Shown in pieces: positions 50,672 through 59,274 of a stretch of DNA of 64,000 nucleotides. A program made the translations under genes and the position numbers. The notes under the pieces were generated by a model that was not told the DNA's origin, ran no database searches, and saw only the letters and a list, made by a program, of their open reading frames with translations. Position 1 is the first letter of the stretch, and each line of letters opens with the position of its first letter. The stretch spans positions 1 to 64,000 of the forward strand of contig JAFVXA010000054.1 in assembly GCA_017501355.1 (NCBI GenBank), written 5' to 3'. The stretch comes from Oscillospiraceae bacterium (GTDB lineage: Bacteria; Bacillota; Clostridia; Oscillospirales; Oscillospiraceae).

Positions 50672-52003
50672 ATGTATAAAGATAAACGTTTTTGGCGATT
50701 TTTGATTCCGTCCCTCATTGGTATGTTCCTGTTTGTGACACCTGTGCAGCAGGACGGAAATCTGACCATTCCCATCGCTGTGGCAGCAAACAAGATGCTG
50801 GAGCTCATGGGCGGGTGGAGTCTCACGATCATCTGGGCGCTGATCTCCCTCAGCGGCATCCTCACGCTGCTGCATAAGGCTGTGGGCATACAAGCCATCA
50901 GAAAAAGCTCCAAAATGGATCAGATGTTCCGCGTCAAGGGTTTCTGGTTTGTGATCCGCATGGCGGGCTTTGTGATTGCCAATATGATCTATTTTGGTAT
51001 CGGTCCCGAGGCGATCATTGGCGGCGACACCGGCGGCATGGTGATCCGTGATCTGCTGCCCATTCTTGTGTGCGTATTCTTCCTGGCAGGTATTTTGCTG
51101 GCTCTGCTGCTGAATTACGGTCTGCTGGACTTTTTCGGTGCGCTGCTGATCCGTCTGATGCGCCCGGTGTTCAACCTTCCCGGCAGAAGTGCGCTGGACT
51201 GCGTGGCATCGTGGCTGGGTGACGGCTCCATCGGTGTGCTGCTGACAAGCAAGCAGTATGAAGAGGGATTTTATTCCAAGCGGGAAGCGACCGTCATTGC
51301 CACGACCTTCTCTGCGGTGAGCATTACCTTCAGTCTTGTGGTCATCAGCGAGGTGGGGCTGGAGCATCTGTTTCTGCCGTTCTATCTGGTGGTATCCTTC
51401 GCAGGCGTAGTGGCGGCGATCATCGTACCGAAGATTCCACCCCTTTCCCGTGTGCCGGACAGCTATTATACGGAAGTCTCCAAGCGGGAGGATATCCCCG
51501 AGGGTATGAGCGCGGCATCCTACGGCTTGCAGTTGGCACTGGAAAAGGCAGGACGTTCCCCCGGCGTGAAGGCGTTCTTCAAAGAGGGCGTGGAAAACGT
51601 GGTGGAGATGTGGTTTGGTACACTGCCTGTGATCCTTGCCATGGGTACGGCGGCAATGATGGTGGCAGTCTATACCCCCGTGTTTGACTGGTTGGGTCTG
51701 CCTTTCATTTTCCTCTACGATCTGCTGCGTATTCCTGAGGCGGAGCTTGCAAGCCGCACCGTGATCGTGGGCTTTGCGGATATGTTTTTGCCCAGCGTCA
51801 TTGCCAGCACTATCGACAGTGAAATGACCCGCTTTGTGGTGGCAGCCACCAGTGTGACCCAGCTGATCTATATGTCTGAGATCGGCAGCATCATCATGGG
51901 CAGCAAGATCCCTGTGTCGCTGAAGGATCTGTTTTTGATCTTCCTTGAGCGTACCATTGTGACCCTGCCTGTCATTGCTCTCTTTGCACATCTGATTTTT
52001 TAA
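50672..52003 (+). CDS. YjiH family membrane protein with nucleoside-recognition (Gate) domains
   Basis: 443 residues from the ATG at 50672 (AGGATGT upstream). About ten membrane segments. Family features include FLIPSLIGMFLFVTPV, DFFGALLIRLMRPVFNLPGRSALD, ASWLGDGSIGVLLTSKQYEEGFYSKREA and a C-terminal TSVTQLIYMSEIGSIIMGSKIPV. Gate-domain proteins resemble concentrative nucleoside transporters, but the YjiH subgroup has no proven substrate. Ends in a terminator. Confidence 0.85.
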   Translation: MYKDKRFWRFLIPSLIGMFLFVTPVQQDGNLTIPIAVAANKMLELMGGWSLTIIWALISLSGILTLLHKAVGIQAIRKSSKMDQMFRVKGFWFVIRMAGFVIANMIYFGIGPEAIIGGDTGGMVIRDLLPILVCVFFLAGILLALLLNYGLLDFFGALLIRLMRPVFNLPGRSALDCVASWLGDGSIGVLLTSKQYEEGFYSKREATVIATTFSAVSITFSLVVISEVGLEHLFLPFYLVVSFAGVVAAIIVPKIPPLSRVPDSYYTEVSKREDIPEGMSAASYGLQLALEKAGRSPGVKAFFKEGVENVVEMWFGTLPVILAMGTAAMMVAVYTPVFDWLGLPFIFLYDLLRIPEAELASRTVIVGFADMFLPSVIASTIDSEMTRFVVAATSVTQLIYMSEIGSIIMGSKIPVSLKDLFLIFLERTIVTLPVIALFAHLIF

Positions 52004-52007
52004 ACTT

Positions 52008-52039
52008 GGAACAGGGGAAAGTCCCCTGTTCTTTTTTTC
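52008..52039 (+). terminator. Terminator of the YjiH-type gene
   Basis: GAACAGGGGA and TCCCCTGTTC around AAG, followed by seven T. Confidence 0.9.
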
Positions 52040-52095
52040 GCATCTATGGTATGATGTGGAAAAAGTTACCCATGGAGCAGAAAGGAGAACGGTAC

Positions 52096-52476
52096 ATGAA
52101 TCTCAACCGTGTGCATCATGTTGCCATCATCGGCAGCGATTACGAAAAGTCGAAGCATTTCTATGTGGATCTGCTGGGTTTCCAAGTTATTCGGGAGACC
52201 TACCGTGCCGAACGCAGGGATCATAAGATCGACCTGCAGCTGGATGATCTGGAACTGGAGCTGTTCATTGCGGCAGATCGTCCTGCACGCCCCAATTACC
52301 CCGAGGCGTATGGCTTGCGGCATCTGGCGTTTCGTGTGGATTCTGTGGAGGAGACTGTGGAGGAACTTGGGCAGCGCGGCATTGTGTGCGAGCCCATCCG
52401 CGTGGATGAGCTGACCGACAAGCCCATGACCTTCTTCTTCGACCCCGACGGTCTGCCGCTGGAGCTGCACGAATGA
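52096..52476 (+). CDS. VOC (glyoxalase/dioxygenase) superfamily protein
   Basis: 126 residues from the ATG at 52096 (AAAGGAG upstream). Two beta-alpha-beta-beta-beta units: VHHVAIIGSDYEKSKHFYVDLLGFQVI and LRHLAFRVDSVEETVEELGQRG. Metal-ligand positions His (VHHVAI), Glu (LELELF), His (LRHLAF) and Glu (LPLELHE) are kept, so it probably binds a metal. Small GloA-like proteins of this type are common in Firmicutes, and the substrate is unknown. Overlaps the next gene by four bases. Confidence 0.88.
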   Translation: MNLNRVHHVAIIGSDYEKSKHFYVDLLGFQVIRETYRAERRDHKIDLQLDDLELELFIAADRPARPNYPEAYGLRHLAFRVDSVEETVEELGQRGIVCEPIRVDELTDKPMTFFFDPDGLPLELHE

Positions 52477-52988
52477 AAGAGTATGTACAGGTCAACGGCA
52501 GGGATTATGAAATCGTGAAGCTCCTCGGTCACGGTAAGGGAGGCTATTCCTACCTTGCGCGGCGGGAGAACATGATGGTGGTGCTCAAGCAGATCCATCA
52601 CGAGCCCTGCGATTACTATACCTTCGGCAACAAGATCGAAGCGGAGCGAAACGATTATCGGCGGCTTCTTGCCGCAGGGATTCGCATTCCCCGTATGCTG
52701 GAGATCGACGTGGAAAACGAACGCATTGTCAAGGAATTTATCGACGGCGACACGGCGGCGCAGCTGGTGCAGGCGGGGACGCTGACGGAGGAGCATCTGC
52801 GGCAGGTGCGGGAGATGGCAGAGCTTGCCATGGCGGCAGGGCTGAACATCGACTACTATCCTACGAATTTCATCATGCAGGATGGCTTGCTGTATTATAT
52901 CGACTATGAGTGTAATCCCTATGACGAGCAGTGGAGCTTTGAACGCTGGGGCGCGCAATACTGGAGCTCCACCGCGGCGGAAGAATAA
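52473..52988 (+). CDS. Mini protein-kinase-like protein
   Basis: 171 residues, about 100 shorter than a typical kinase domain. Glycine-rich loop LLGHGKGGYSYLA, the beta3 Lys in VVLKQI, a catalytic-loop analogue NIDYYPTNFIMQ with Asp and Asn four or five apart, and IDYEC in place of DFG. This resembles small Bud32/RIO-like or lipopolysaccharide-kinase-like folds. Most of the C-lobe after the metal-binding Asp is missing. Either a compact kinase or phosphotransferase of unknown substrate. Translationally coupled to the VOC gene (ATGA overlap). Confidence 0.72.
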   Translation: MKEYVQVNGRDYEIVKLLGHGKGGYSYLARRENMMVVLKQIHHEPCDYYTFGNKIEAERNDYRRLLAAGIRIPRMLEIDVENERIVKEFIDGDTAAQLVQAGTLTEEHLRQVREMAELAMAAGLNIDYYPTNFIMQDGLLYYIDYECNPYDEQWSFERWGAQYWSSTAAEE

Positions 52989-53000
52989 AGACTACAGGAA

Positions 53001-53041
53001 AAAGGAAGCGTTGCAGATTCCCTGCAGCGCTTCCTTTTCTT
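53001..53041. terminator. Shared bidirectional terminator
   Basis: AAGGAAGCGTTGCAG and CTGCAGCGCTTCCTT pair with one mismatch, between convergent genes; A- and T-tracts on both sides. Confidence 0.85.
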
Positions 53042-53637
53042 TAGTGTTCTATTTCAATGCTGTATCGCTCGTAGGCGTTGATGATGCGGGTGTTACCCCG
53101 CTGGAGTTCGCGGGGGATGTCCCGTCCGTACTCCTTATGGACATGACCGTGGATCCAGTAGGCGGGCTGCCAGCGGTCAATGAGGTCAACGAAGCACGCA
53201 AAGCCCCGGTGGGCGTAATCATCCGCGTCTCCATAGCCTGCGGGAGCAGCATGGGAGATGACGATATCTACGCCGCCCGCCCGTTTCAGCTTCCAGCCAA
53301 GCTTTCGGATGCGCCATTTCATGGCGCGTTCGGAATACTGGTGGGCACCACCGTTATACAGCGGGCAGCCGCCGAGACCCAGAATGCGGAGTCCCTTGTA
53401 TTGGTAGATCTTATCCTCAATGCAGTCGCAGCCCTCGGGCGGGTCTTTTTTGTAATGCCCGTCGTGGTTACCGTGGATATAGAGCAGCGGCGCCCGTCCC
53501 ATGGTGACGAGGAAGGACAGATAGCTTGCCTTCAGGTCGCCGCAGGAAAGCATGAGGTCATAATCTTTCAAACGTCCTGGCTGATAGTAGTCCCAAAGGT
53601 AAGGACTTTCCCGATCAGACAGAAGCAGCAGTTTCAT
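53041..53637 (-). CDS. Calcineurin-like metallophosphoesterase
   Basis: 198 residues. Metal-binding motifs in order: Asp in LLSDRESP, GD in LSCGDLKASY, GNHD in YIHGNHDGHY, His in ISHAAPAGYGDADD and GHVH in IHGHVHKEYG. It is a two-metal phosphoesterase of unknown substrate. The ISHAAP and late GHVH regions are as in the family found with DNA or nucleotide phosphodiesterases. Its start overlaps the stop of the BMP-type gene by four bases, so the two are translated together. Confidence 0.92.
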   Translation of the reverse strand: MKLLLLSDRESPYLWDYYQPGRLKDYDLMLSCGDLKASYLSFLVTMGRAPLLYIHGNHDGHYKKDPPEGCDCIEDKIYQYKGLRILGLGGCPLYNGGAHQYSERAMKWRIRKLGWKLKRAGGVDIVISHAAPAGYGDADDYAHRGFACFVDLIDRWQPAYWIHGHVHKEYGRDIPRELQRGNTRIINAYERYSIEIEH

Positions 53638-55595
53638 AGCAGCAGACCCTCCTTTTCCGGTGGGATGCGGTCACGGTACACACCCTGCAGCTGCACGATG
53701 CGGCGGGACTGGGGCAGCAGCTCCTCGTAGGTGGGGATGGAGCCGTCCACGCGGTTGCAGAGCCAGTCCATGTGCAGCAGCTGTTCGGGGGTGAGATCCA
53801 CCGTGCCGTCCGTCATCAGTGTGCCATCCTGGGCACGGATGCGCTGGGCAAAGGGGAAGAACGAGCCGTTGGTGATGCTTTGCTGTAGAAGCTTTGCAAG
53901 ACGGCGCACGCCCTGGGGCATGGCATCTGTGATCTCAACGCCGATCACGCCGCTTTCCATGCCCCACCAGTAGTTGACGGCGCGTTCGCCCTTGCTGTCG
54001 TTGTCCCAGCCGCCGTCAAGGATGTTGCGGATCAGTTTGACATAGAATGTGCCCCAGTCCCAGTAGGGAGAGGAGAGAACCTGCGGCGTACCGTTGGGAA
54101 GAACACGGAAGGTGCCCCAGCATCCCTTTTCCCAGCCGGGAAGGGGGATATCCAGCGTGGAGATGACCTCTGCGCCGCTCTCCATCAGCTCCTGCAGGGG
54201 ATTGCCCCCCACGCAGGACCATTTCAGCTCCACTCTCGCGTTGGGATTGGTGAGCTGTGCGCCGAGGGCAAAGGCGTTGATGCCTGCCGGGACACCGAAG
54301 ATGGGGTAGCTTGCAATATAGCCGATGTGTCCGCTCTTGCAGATGGCACCCGCGATCGCGCCGGAGATGAACTTGCCCTCATAAATGCGGCTGTAATAGG
54401 TTCTCACGCCGGTGTAGGGCATGGAGATAGAGCAGTTGAGGAACTTGATATAGGGATAGCGCAGGGACAGCTTGCGGCAGACGGCGATCAGCGGGGCGGT
54501 GGTGGCAAAAATCACGTCTGCACCCTTGTGGATGGCATCCTCTATGGCGTTTTCTGCCTCTTCTCCCGCCCCCACGCCTGCGTATGTCATGGTGCTGATC
54601 TGGTCGCCGAGGGTATCCTCCAGATAGCGGCGACCCTCCTCATGGGCGCGGGTCCAGTTGCTGTTCTCGGGGGAGAGTTCGTGGATGAATGCCACGCTGA
54701 GATGGGTGGGAAAGACCGATGTCATAATCTTGTCCCAGAAGTGCCGTCCGCCCTCTTCGGTCTCAGATGCGGTGCTGACGGCGATGGGATCTTCCTGCTG
54801 CAGCACCCTGACATCGGGCCAGAGCTTTTGCAGCATCTTCGTCAGCTGGTCGGTGGAGGACTGCTTGATGGTGGAGAAGGGATAGATGCGCAGGAACACC
54901 AGCAGGGCATCTGCGGGAGTGAGGGGTGTTGGCTTATCCATCACCCGCTGAAGTGCCAGATCGAAATAGAAGAAGCTTGAGAGAAAGCGGCGGCGGTCAT
55001 CGTCAGTCCAGACATAGTCGGGGCTGTGCCCGAGGGCGGACTGCAGCTTTGCGAAGCTGCCGCTGCGGGTGAAATAGATCTGATAAAGCTTCGTCAGCGG
55101 GTAGTATTCCAGAAACTCATAGTAACGCTGGATGGCATCCTCCTCGGTGAGGATGGGGATAAGGCGGGTGACCCGACCGCGGATGGAGAACGCGCCATAG
55201 CTTTTCAACACGCTGACGCGCTTGTTGCCCTCCTGCACATAGAATTGCCCCAGATATTCGTAGCAGTGGATGGGGTCATCAATGCCCTGTTCGCTGAGGT
55301 GCGCCGCGCAGAGCTTACGCCATTTGACACCAAACTCTGTTTCCGGGGGCAGAATGGGCATGAAATTGGGGGCGAAGGAAACGGTGCGCCCACTGGTCTT
55401 GGTGCCGACGATCTTTTCCAGCGGGATCTCCATGATGCCGAGATCCACCTGTCGATCAATGGTGCTTTCATCGAGAATGTCGTCCAGTGCGGGAAGATAG
55501 GGTTCCTTGCCCTGTTTGCTCCATTCCTTCTGTGCCTTGCGCCCCAGCTTTTGGGCGCTTGCATATTGACTTGCTGCTTCCAGTTGAATGCTCAT
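53634..55595 (-). CDS. Signal-less BMP-type binding protein fused to an N-terminal ParB-like domain
   Basis: 653 residues. Residues about 50-160 contain GIMEIPLEKIVGTKTSGR and FYVQEGNKRVSVLKSYGA, the pattern of a ParB-like nucleotide-binding fold. About 290-560 is a BMP family (PnrA-like) periplasmic-binding fold: MTSVFPTHLSVAFIHEL, ADVIFATTAP, YPYIKFLNCSI, YEGKFISGAIAGAICKSGHI. Such domains normally bind nucleosides outside the cell, yet no signal peptide or lipobox exists here, so it must be cytosolic. It probably senses a nucleoside-like ligand. The exact job is unknown. It is coupled to the metallophosphoesterase gene downstream. Confidence 0.8.
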   Translation of the reverse strand: MSIQLEAASQYASAQKLGRKAQKEWSKQGKEPYLPALDDILDESTIDRQVDLGIMEIPLEKIVGTKTSGRTVSFAPNFMPILPPETEFGVKWRKLCAAHLSEQGIDDPIHCYEYLGQFYVQEGNKRVSVLKSYGAFSIRGRVTRLIPILTEEDAIQRYYEFLEYYPLTKLYQIYFTRSGSFAKLQSALGHSPDYVWTDDDRRRFLSSFFYFDLALQRVMDKPTPLTPADALLVFLRIYPFSTIKQSSTDQLTKMLQKLWPDVRVLQQEDPIAVSTASETEEGGRHFWDKIMTSVFPTHLSVAFIHELSPENSNWTRAHEEGRRYLEDTLGDQISTMTYAGVGAGEEAENAIEDAIHKGADVIFATTAPLIAVCRKLSLRYPYIKFLNCSISMPYTGVRTYYSRIYEGKFISGAIAGAICKSGHIGYIASYPIFGVPAGINAFALGAQLTNPNARVELKWSCVGGNPLQELMESGAEVISTLDIPLPGWEKGCWGTFRVLPNGTPQVLSSPYWDWGTFYVKLIRNILDGGWDNDSKGERAVNYWWGMESGVIGVEITDAMPQGVRRLAKLLQQSITNGSFFPFAQRIRAQDGTLMTDGTVDLTPEQLLHMDWLCNRVDGSIPTYEELLPQSRRIVQLQGVYRDRIPPEKEGLLL

Positions 55596-55678
55596 AGTAC
55601 CTCCTTTCCCCCTTGCGGAAAAACTGGCAGGGGGATCTTTTGTGTGTGAATGTGACAGTTCATTGTACAGAGAAAAGG

Positions 55679-55712
55679 GAGCCGTTGCAGAACGCTTTTC
55701 TGCAACGGCTGA
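55679..55712 (-). terminator. Terminator of the EAL gene
   Basis: AGCCGTTGCAGAA and TTCTGCAACGGCT around CGCTT, followed by CCCTTTT on the minus strand. Confidence 0.85.
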
Positions 55713-55714
55713 TC

Positions 55715-57628
55715 TTACGCGTGATGATAGGTATTCTGGTAAAAATCCAGAAAATAATCCATGTCCATGGGCTTGGCGTAATAGTAGCCCTGAATGCGAT
55801 CCACGCCGCAGGAGGAAAGGGTGTTGACCTGCGACTCGGTTTCCGCGCCCTCCGCGATGACATGGTTGCCGCGCTCCTGAAACAGCCGAATCAGAGAGCG
55901 GATCGTATCACGGCTCTTTTCGTCGGTTTCGATGCTTTGGGAAATGCTGCTGTCCAGCTTGATGCAGGAGAAGGGGAGCTGCAGCAGCCAGCTGAAGTTG
56001 GAATAGCCCACACCGAAATCATCCAGAAACATACGGTAGCCTGCCTGACAGAGAGACTGCATACAGTCCTTTGCCGTGTCATAATCCTCCAAAAAAGTGC
56101 GCTCGGTGATCTCCAGACAGATGCGGCGATGCTCAATGCCGTACTCCTCCGTGATGCGGTTGAGACGATCCAGAAAACCGGGGATCTGCAGCTGGGGCAT
56201 GGGCAGATTTACGGATACGCTGATGAAATCCAGCGCGGAATTGTCATGCAGGAAGCGACAGACCTGCTCCACCACGAACCAGGTGATGTCATAAATGACA
56301 TCGCTTTCCTCTGCAAGGGGGATGAACTCATCGGGGCGGATGATCTTGCCGTCGTCATCCCGCAGGCGCAGCAGCGCTTCTGCGGAGCAGAGACAGTCGG
56401 TGTGCAGGCTGTAGATGGGCTGCAGCCAGACCTCGAAGCCATGGGCTGCGTCCACCTGCTGAATGCGCCCCAACAGGTATTGACGGCGGTGCATGGCTTC
56501 GCCCAGCGCGGGGGTATAATACACATAGGGCTTGTGCTCCGCGTGAGCAGTGTGGATGGCATAGTCGAGCTTGGCGTGGAAATCGGCAACGGAAGTGCTG
56601 TCCTCATCCACGATGTATTCTACAAGAATGGTGTCGGGATAGATGTGCCCGCTGGAGTGAGTGAGCCCTGCTGCAAGATATTTCTGCAGGGTTTCGCGGT
56701 TTTGCGCAGCGTTTTTTACTGTGGGAATGATCACGGCGTAGGTAAGACGGGAAAGCTGGAAGCAGGTTGCCTGAGGGATCAGATGACGCAGACCCGAAGC
56801 AAAGAGATAGATGATATCATCATCAAGCGCTTTTCCATAATGCTTGGTGTGGTCTTCAAGGTCTTTCAGCTCAATATAAAAGACCTGAAAACGCTGTTTG
56901 ATGGAAAAACGAAGATCCAGCTCCCGGAAGAAACGGCTGCGGTCATTGAGCCGGGTCAGCTCGTCCACGCCGGAGTGCCTGCCCTGAAAGTTCAGGAACA
57001 GCACCAGTGCCAGCATCGCCATGAAGAAGGTGGTGATCATGATCTCGCTGTAAATTCGCTGGATCAGCAGACCCAGCAGCAGGCTGGGCAGGGTTTGCAG
57101 CAACACCCGGCGCATGGCTTTGGGGGCGACCTTGCGGTTGCGGAAGTATGCCATGAAGATCACGAAAATCTCGCCGAGAATGACAAAATAGCCGATCCCA
57201 TTCAGCGGACCGCGGTGATAGACATGGTTTTGATCAAAGTAGAAAATCGCCCCGGTTTTGAAATTGGAAAGAAGGACCAGAAGATATGCCGCAGTAAGAC
57301 CGAGGGTGATGCTTGTGCCCATGACGCGGCAGAAGGCATGGCAGACGTGTTCCAGAATGCTGTAGAGCAGGAACAGTGTCAGCAGTGCCGAGCCTGCCAT
57401 CAAAAAGAGAAAGTACAGCGAATTGAGCAGATGCAGCATCCACAGCGGTGCCGCGGGATCGTGCATGGTGATATAGCAGAAAATATTCGTGCCTGCGGTC
57501 AGCCCGATCAGAATCAGGCAGGCGGCAAAGATGCGGCTGTTAAAGGAAAGAAAATGCTTTCGCTCAAAGTAGAACATGCAGAGCACGATGATCAAGCCGA
57601 TGGCAAAAAAGTCGCCGACGAATACCAC
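55715..57628 (-). CDS. Membrane EAL-domain c-di-GMP phosphodiesterase with degenerate GGDEF
   Basis: 637 residues if it starts at the GTG at 57628, which has AGGGGGTG five bases upstream. ATG 57673 adds 15 residues but leaves a leader of only about a dozen bases after the promoter. Seven or so membrane helices (1-220) form a sensor. The GGDEF domain (about 225-370) has DELTRLNDR but LSRLTYAVI in place of GGDEF, so it cannot make c-di-GMP. The EAL domain (about 385-630) is complete: SAEALLRLRDD, LEITERTF, DDFGVGYSNF, IKLDSS, EGAETESQ and QGYYYAKP. It should degrade c-di-GMP, which affects motility and surface behaviour. Confidence 0.9.
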   Translation of the reverse strand: MVFVGDFFAIGLIIVLCMFYFERKHFLSFNSRIFAACLILIGLTAGTNIFCYITMHDPAAPLWMLHLLNSLYFLFLMAGSALLTLFLLYSILEHVCHAFCRVMGTSITLGLTAAYLLVLLSNFKTGAIFYFDQNHVYHRGPLNGIGYFVILGEIFVIFMAYFRNRKVAPKAMRRVLLQTLPSLLLGLLIQRIYSEIMITTFFMAMLALVLFLNFQGRHSGVDELTRLNDRSRFFRELDLRFSIKQRFQVFYIELKDLEDHTKHYGKALDDDIIYLFASGLRHLIPQATCFQLSRLTYAVIIPTVKNAAQNRETLQKYLAAGLTHSSGHIYPDTILVEYIVDEDSTSVADFHAKLDYAIHTAHAEHKPYVYYTPALGEAMHRRQYLLGRIQQVDAAHGFEVWLQPIYSLHTDCLCSAEALLRLRDDDGKIIRPDEFIPLAEESDVIYDITWFVVEQVCRFLHDNSALDFISVSVNLPMPQLQIPGFLDRLNRITEEYGIEHRRICLEITERTFLEDYDTAKDCMQSLCQAGYRMFLDDFGVGYSNFSWLLQLPFSCIKLDSSISQSIETDEKSRDTIRSLIRLFQERGNHVIAEGAETESQVNTLSSCGVDRIQGYYYAKPMDMDYFLDFYQNTYHHA

Positions 57629-57692
57629 AAAAACACCCCCTGCTATGAAAAAATCAACGTTCTGTAACGGCATTATTGTTTGGTTCAAAATC

Positions 57693-57721
57693 AGCGTATC
57701 ACACCGTTAAAGAATTGTCAA
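57693..57721 (-). promoter_or_regulatory. Sigma-A promoter of the EAL gene
   Basis: Minus strand TTGACA (57716-57721), 17 bases, TACGCT (57693-57698). Confidence 0.6.
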
Positions 57722-57877
57722 TTATGCGAAAAAGGTTTTTTTACAAAGCTTTTTCAAGAAAATGCACAGTCTTCTTGGAGACTACTTGTGTCCGTGCTGT
57801 GCGGACGCAACTTTTGGGGGATGGAATTGACCATAAGAAAAGCGAAGGAGTTTTCGGAGAAAGGAGGAGAAACGTTT

Positions 57878-58090
57878 ATGCGTTCTGTACTGATCAAGGA
57901 TACTACCCGCGCGGAGCGGGAGGAAATCGTGCGCCGTGCGCTGCAGACTTGCGGCGATGCGTGCGAGGGCTGCAGCAGCTGCGGCAGTCTCGGCGGTGGC
58001 TCTGCGGAGGAGTTCTACCGTCCCTATATCGAAGGGGAAAAGGAGCTGCGGGAGCTGAATGAGAGCTTTCGCCGCGGCTTGGTGCGGTGA
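57878..58090 (+). CDS. Small Cys-rich hypothetical protein
   Basis: 70 residues from the ATG at 57878, with AAAGGAGG upstream. The sequence is charged and helical (RAEREEIVRRALQ), with a Cys cluster CGDACEGCSSCG in the middle that could bind a metal or form disulfides, then EEFYRPYIEGEKELRELNES. It is not recognised, but the good ribosome site and codon use support a real gene. Divergent from the EAL gene and upstream of spo0A. Confidence 0.6.
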   Translation: MRSVLIKDTTRAEREEIVRRALQTCGDACEGCSSCGSLGGGSAEEFYRPYIEGEKELRELNESFRRGLVR

Positions 58091-58144
58091 AAAAGGAGTC
58101 CCGCGGCAGGCTGTGGAAAACTTTTGGATAAATCCGCGCAAAAG

Positions 58145-58228
58145 TGTCGAAAAAAGTGATAAAATAACAGAAAAAAGTCGAAAAACGATGGAATAACTCG
58201 ACGAAAAAGTGATTAAATTTCTGTCGAA
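58145..58228 (+). promoter_or_regulatory. Spo0A-binding boxes upstream of spo0A
   Basis: Perfect TGTCGAA at 58145-58151 and 58222-58228, and AGTCGAA at 58176-58182. The Spo0A box core is TGTCGAA. The last copy ends five bases before the -35 of the spo0A promoter, suggesting autoregulation. Confidence 0.8.
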
Positions 58229-58232
58229 CGTC

Positions 58233-58261
58233 TTGAAAAAGCTGTCTGATTGTGATACTTT
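58233..58261 (+). promoter_or_regulatory. Sigma-A promoter of spo0A
   Basis: TTGAAA (58233-58238), 17 bases, TACTTT (58256-58261). It drives a leader of about 90 bases before the start. Confidence 0.6.
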
Positions 58262-58353
58262 ATATGTGTGGTCAGCGAAAAGCTGCGAGACGTCATGACA
58301 CCGCTTGCGAGAGAGCGGGCGGCGTTATCATAACGGAAAGGAACTGGCAAAGT

Positions 58354-59115
58354 ATGGCGAACAAGATCAGCGTACTTTTGGCAGATACGAATGAGGAATA
58401 TCGTACTCTGCTGCAGAAGAGATTGGATAGTACAGAAACATTTCGGGTGGTTGGATCTACGGGAGACGGCGTGGAGGCGCTGCAGCTCATTCAGCGGGAG
58501 ATCCCCCAGCTTGTGGTAACAGATCTGGTGCTGCCGGGACTGGATGGTATGTCCCTGCTGCGGCGTTTGGGCGAGATGGATCTGCGCCCAAAGACGGTGG
58601 TGGTGTCCTCCTTCTGCACAGACCGCGTGGTGGCAGAAGCCTGCGAGCTGAATGTCAGCTACTTCCTCTCCAAGCCCTGCGATGAGGAGACCCTCATGCA
58701 GAAACTCCATCAGCTGGCAGCAGAGAATGCACCCCGTCTGACGGAGGCAGAGCGTCTGGAGGGCGAGGTTACCGCCATGCTCCATGAGATCGGCGTGCCC
58801 GCCCATATCAAGGGCTATCAGTATGTCCGCGAAGCCATCGTGCTGACGGTACAGAACATGGATATCATCAATGCCGTGACCAAGGTGCTCTATCCCGAAG
58901 TTGCGAAGCATTTCGGTACCACGCCCAGCCGTGTGGAGCGTGCCATCCGCCATGCCATCGAGGTGGCATGGGATCGGGGCGACCTTGAGACGCTGCAGAA
59001 GTATTTCGGCTATACCGTGAGCATCTCCAAAGGTAAGCCCACGAATAGCGAGTTCATTGCCATGCTCTCTGACCGCCTGGCACTGGAGCGGCGCAAACGC
59101 CGCGGCGTGATGTAA
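58354..59115 (+). CDS. spo0A: Sporulation master regulator Spo0A
   Basis: 253 residues from the ATG at 58354. Receiver domain (1-120): acidic patch LLADTNEEY, phosphoacceptor Asp in [13 protein letters not shown], Ser/Thr in VVVSSFCTD, Lys in [11 protein letters not shown]-binding domain (150-253) with [46 protein letters not shown] (recognition helix [12 protein letters not shown]) and [13 protein letters not shown]. Phosphorylated Spo0A starts sporulation. Its own promoter carries 0A boxes. This gene defines the organism as a sporulator. Terminator directly after. Confidence 0.97.
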   Translation: MANKISVLLADTNEEYRTLLQKRLDSTETFRVVGSTGDGVEALQLIQREIPQLVVTDLVLPGLDGMSLLRRLGEMDLRPKTVVVSSFCTDRVVAEACELNVSYFLSKPCDEETLMQKLHQLAAENAPRLTEAERLEGEVTAMLHEIGVPAHIKGYQYVREAIVLTVQNMDIINAVTKVLYPEVAKHFGTTPSRVERAIRHAIEVAWDRGDLETLQKYFGYTVSISKGKPTNSEFIAMLSDRLALERRKRRGVM

Positions 59116-59122
59116 GAATCCC

Positions 59123-59154
59123 AAAAGGATCGCTCGAATGAGCGATCCTTTTGC
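59123..59154 (+). terminator. Terminator of spo0A
   Basis: AAAAGGATCGCTC and GAGCGATCCTTTT around GAAT. Confidence 0.9.
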
Positions 59155-59198
59155 TGCTTTCTGGTAGTTCTCTGTATATCCCGTCCCCTTACAGGGGA

Positions 59199-59227
59199 TT
59201 GCAATTTTTTCTCTGCAGGCGTATAAT
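59199..59227 (+). promoter_or_regulatory. Promoter of ridA
   Basis: TTACAG (59199-59204), 17 bases, perfect TATAAT (59222-59227). A CCCC-TTACA-GGGG inverted repeat (59195-59207) overlaps the -35. Confidence 0.6.
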
Positions 59228-59274
59228 TTTCTTCGGGAGTGATCCCTCAATACGTTGATCAAGGAGTTTATGAT

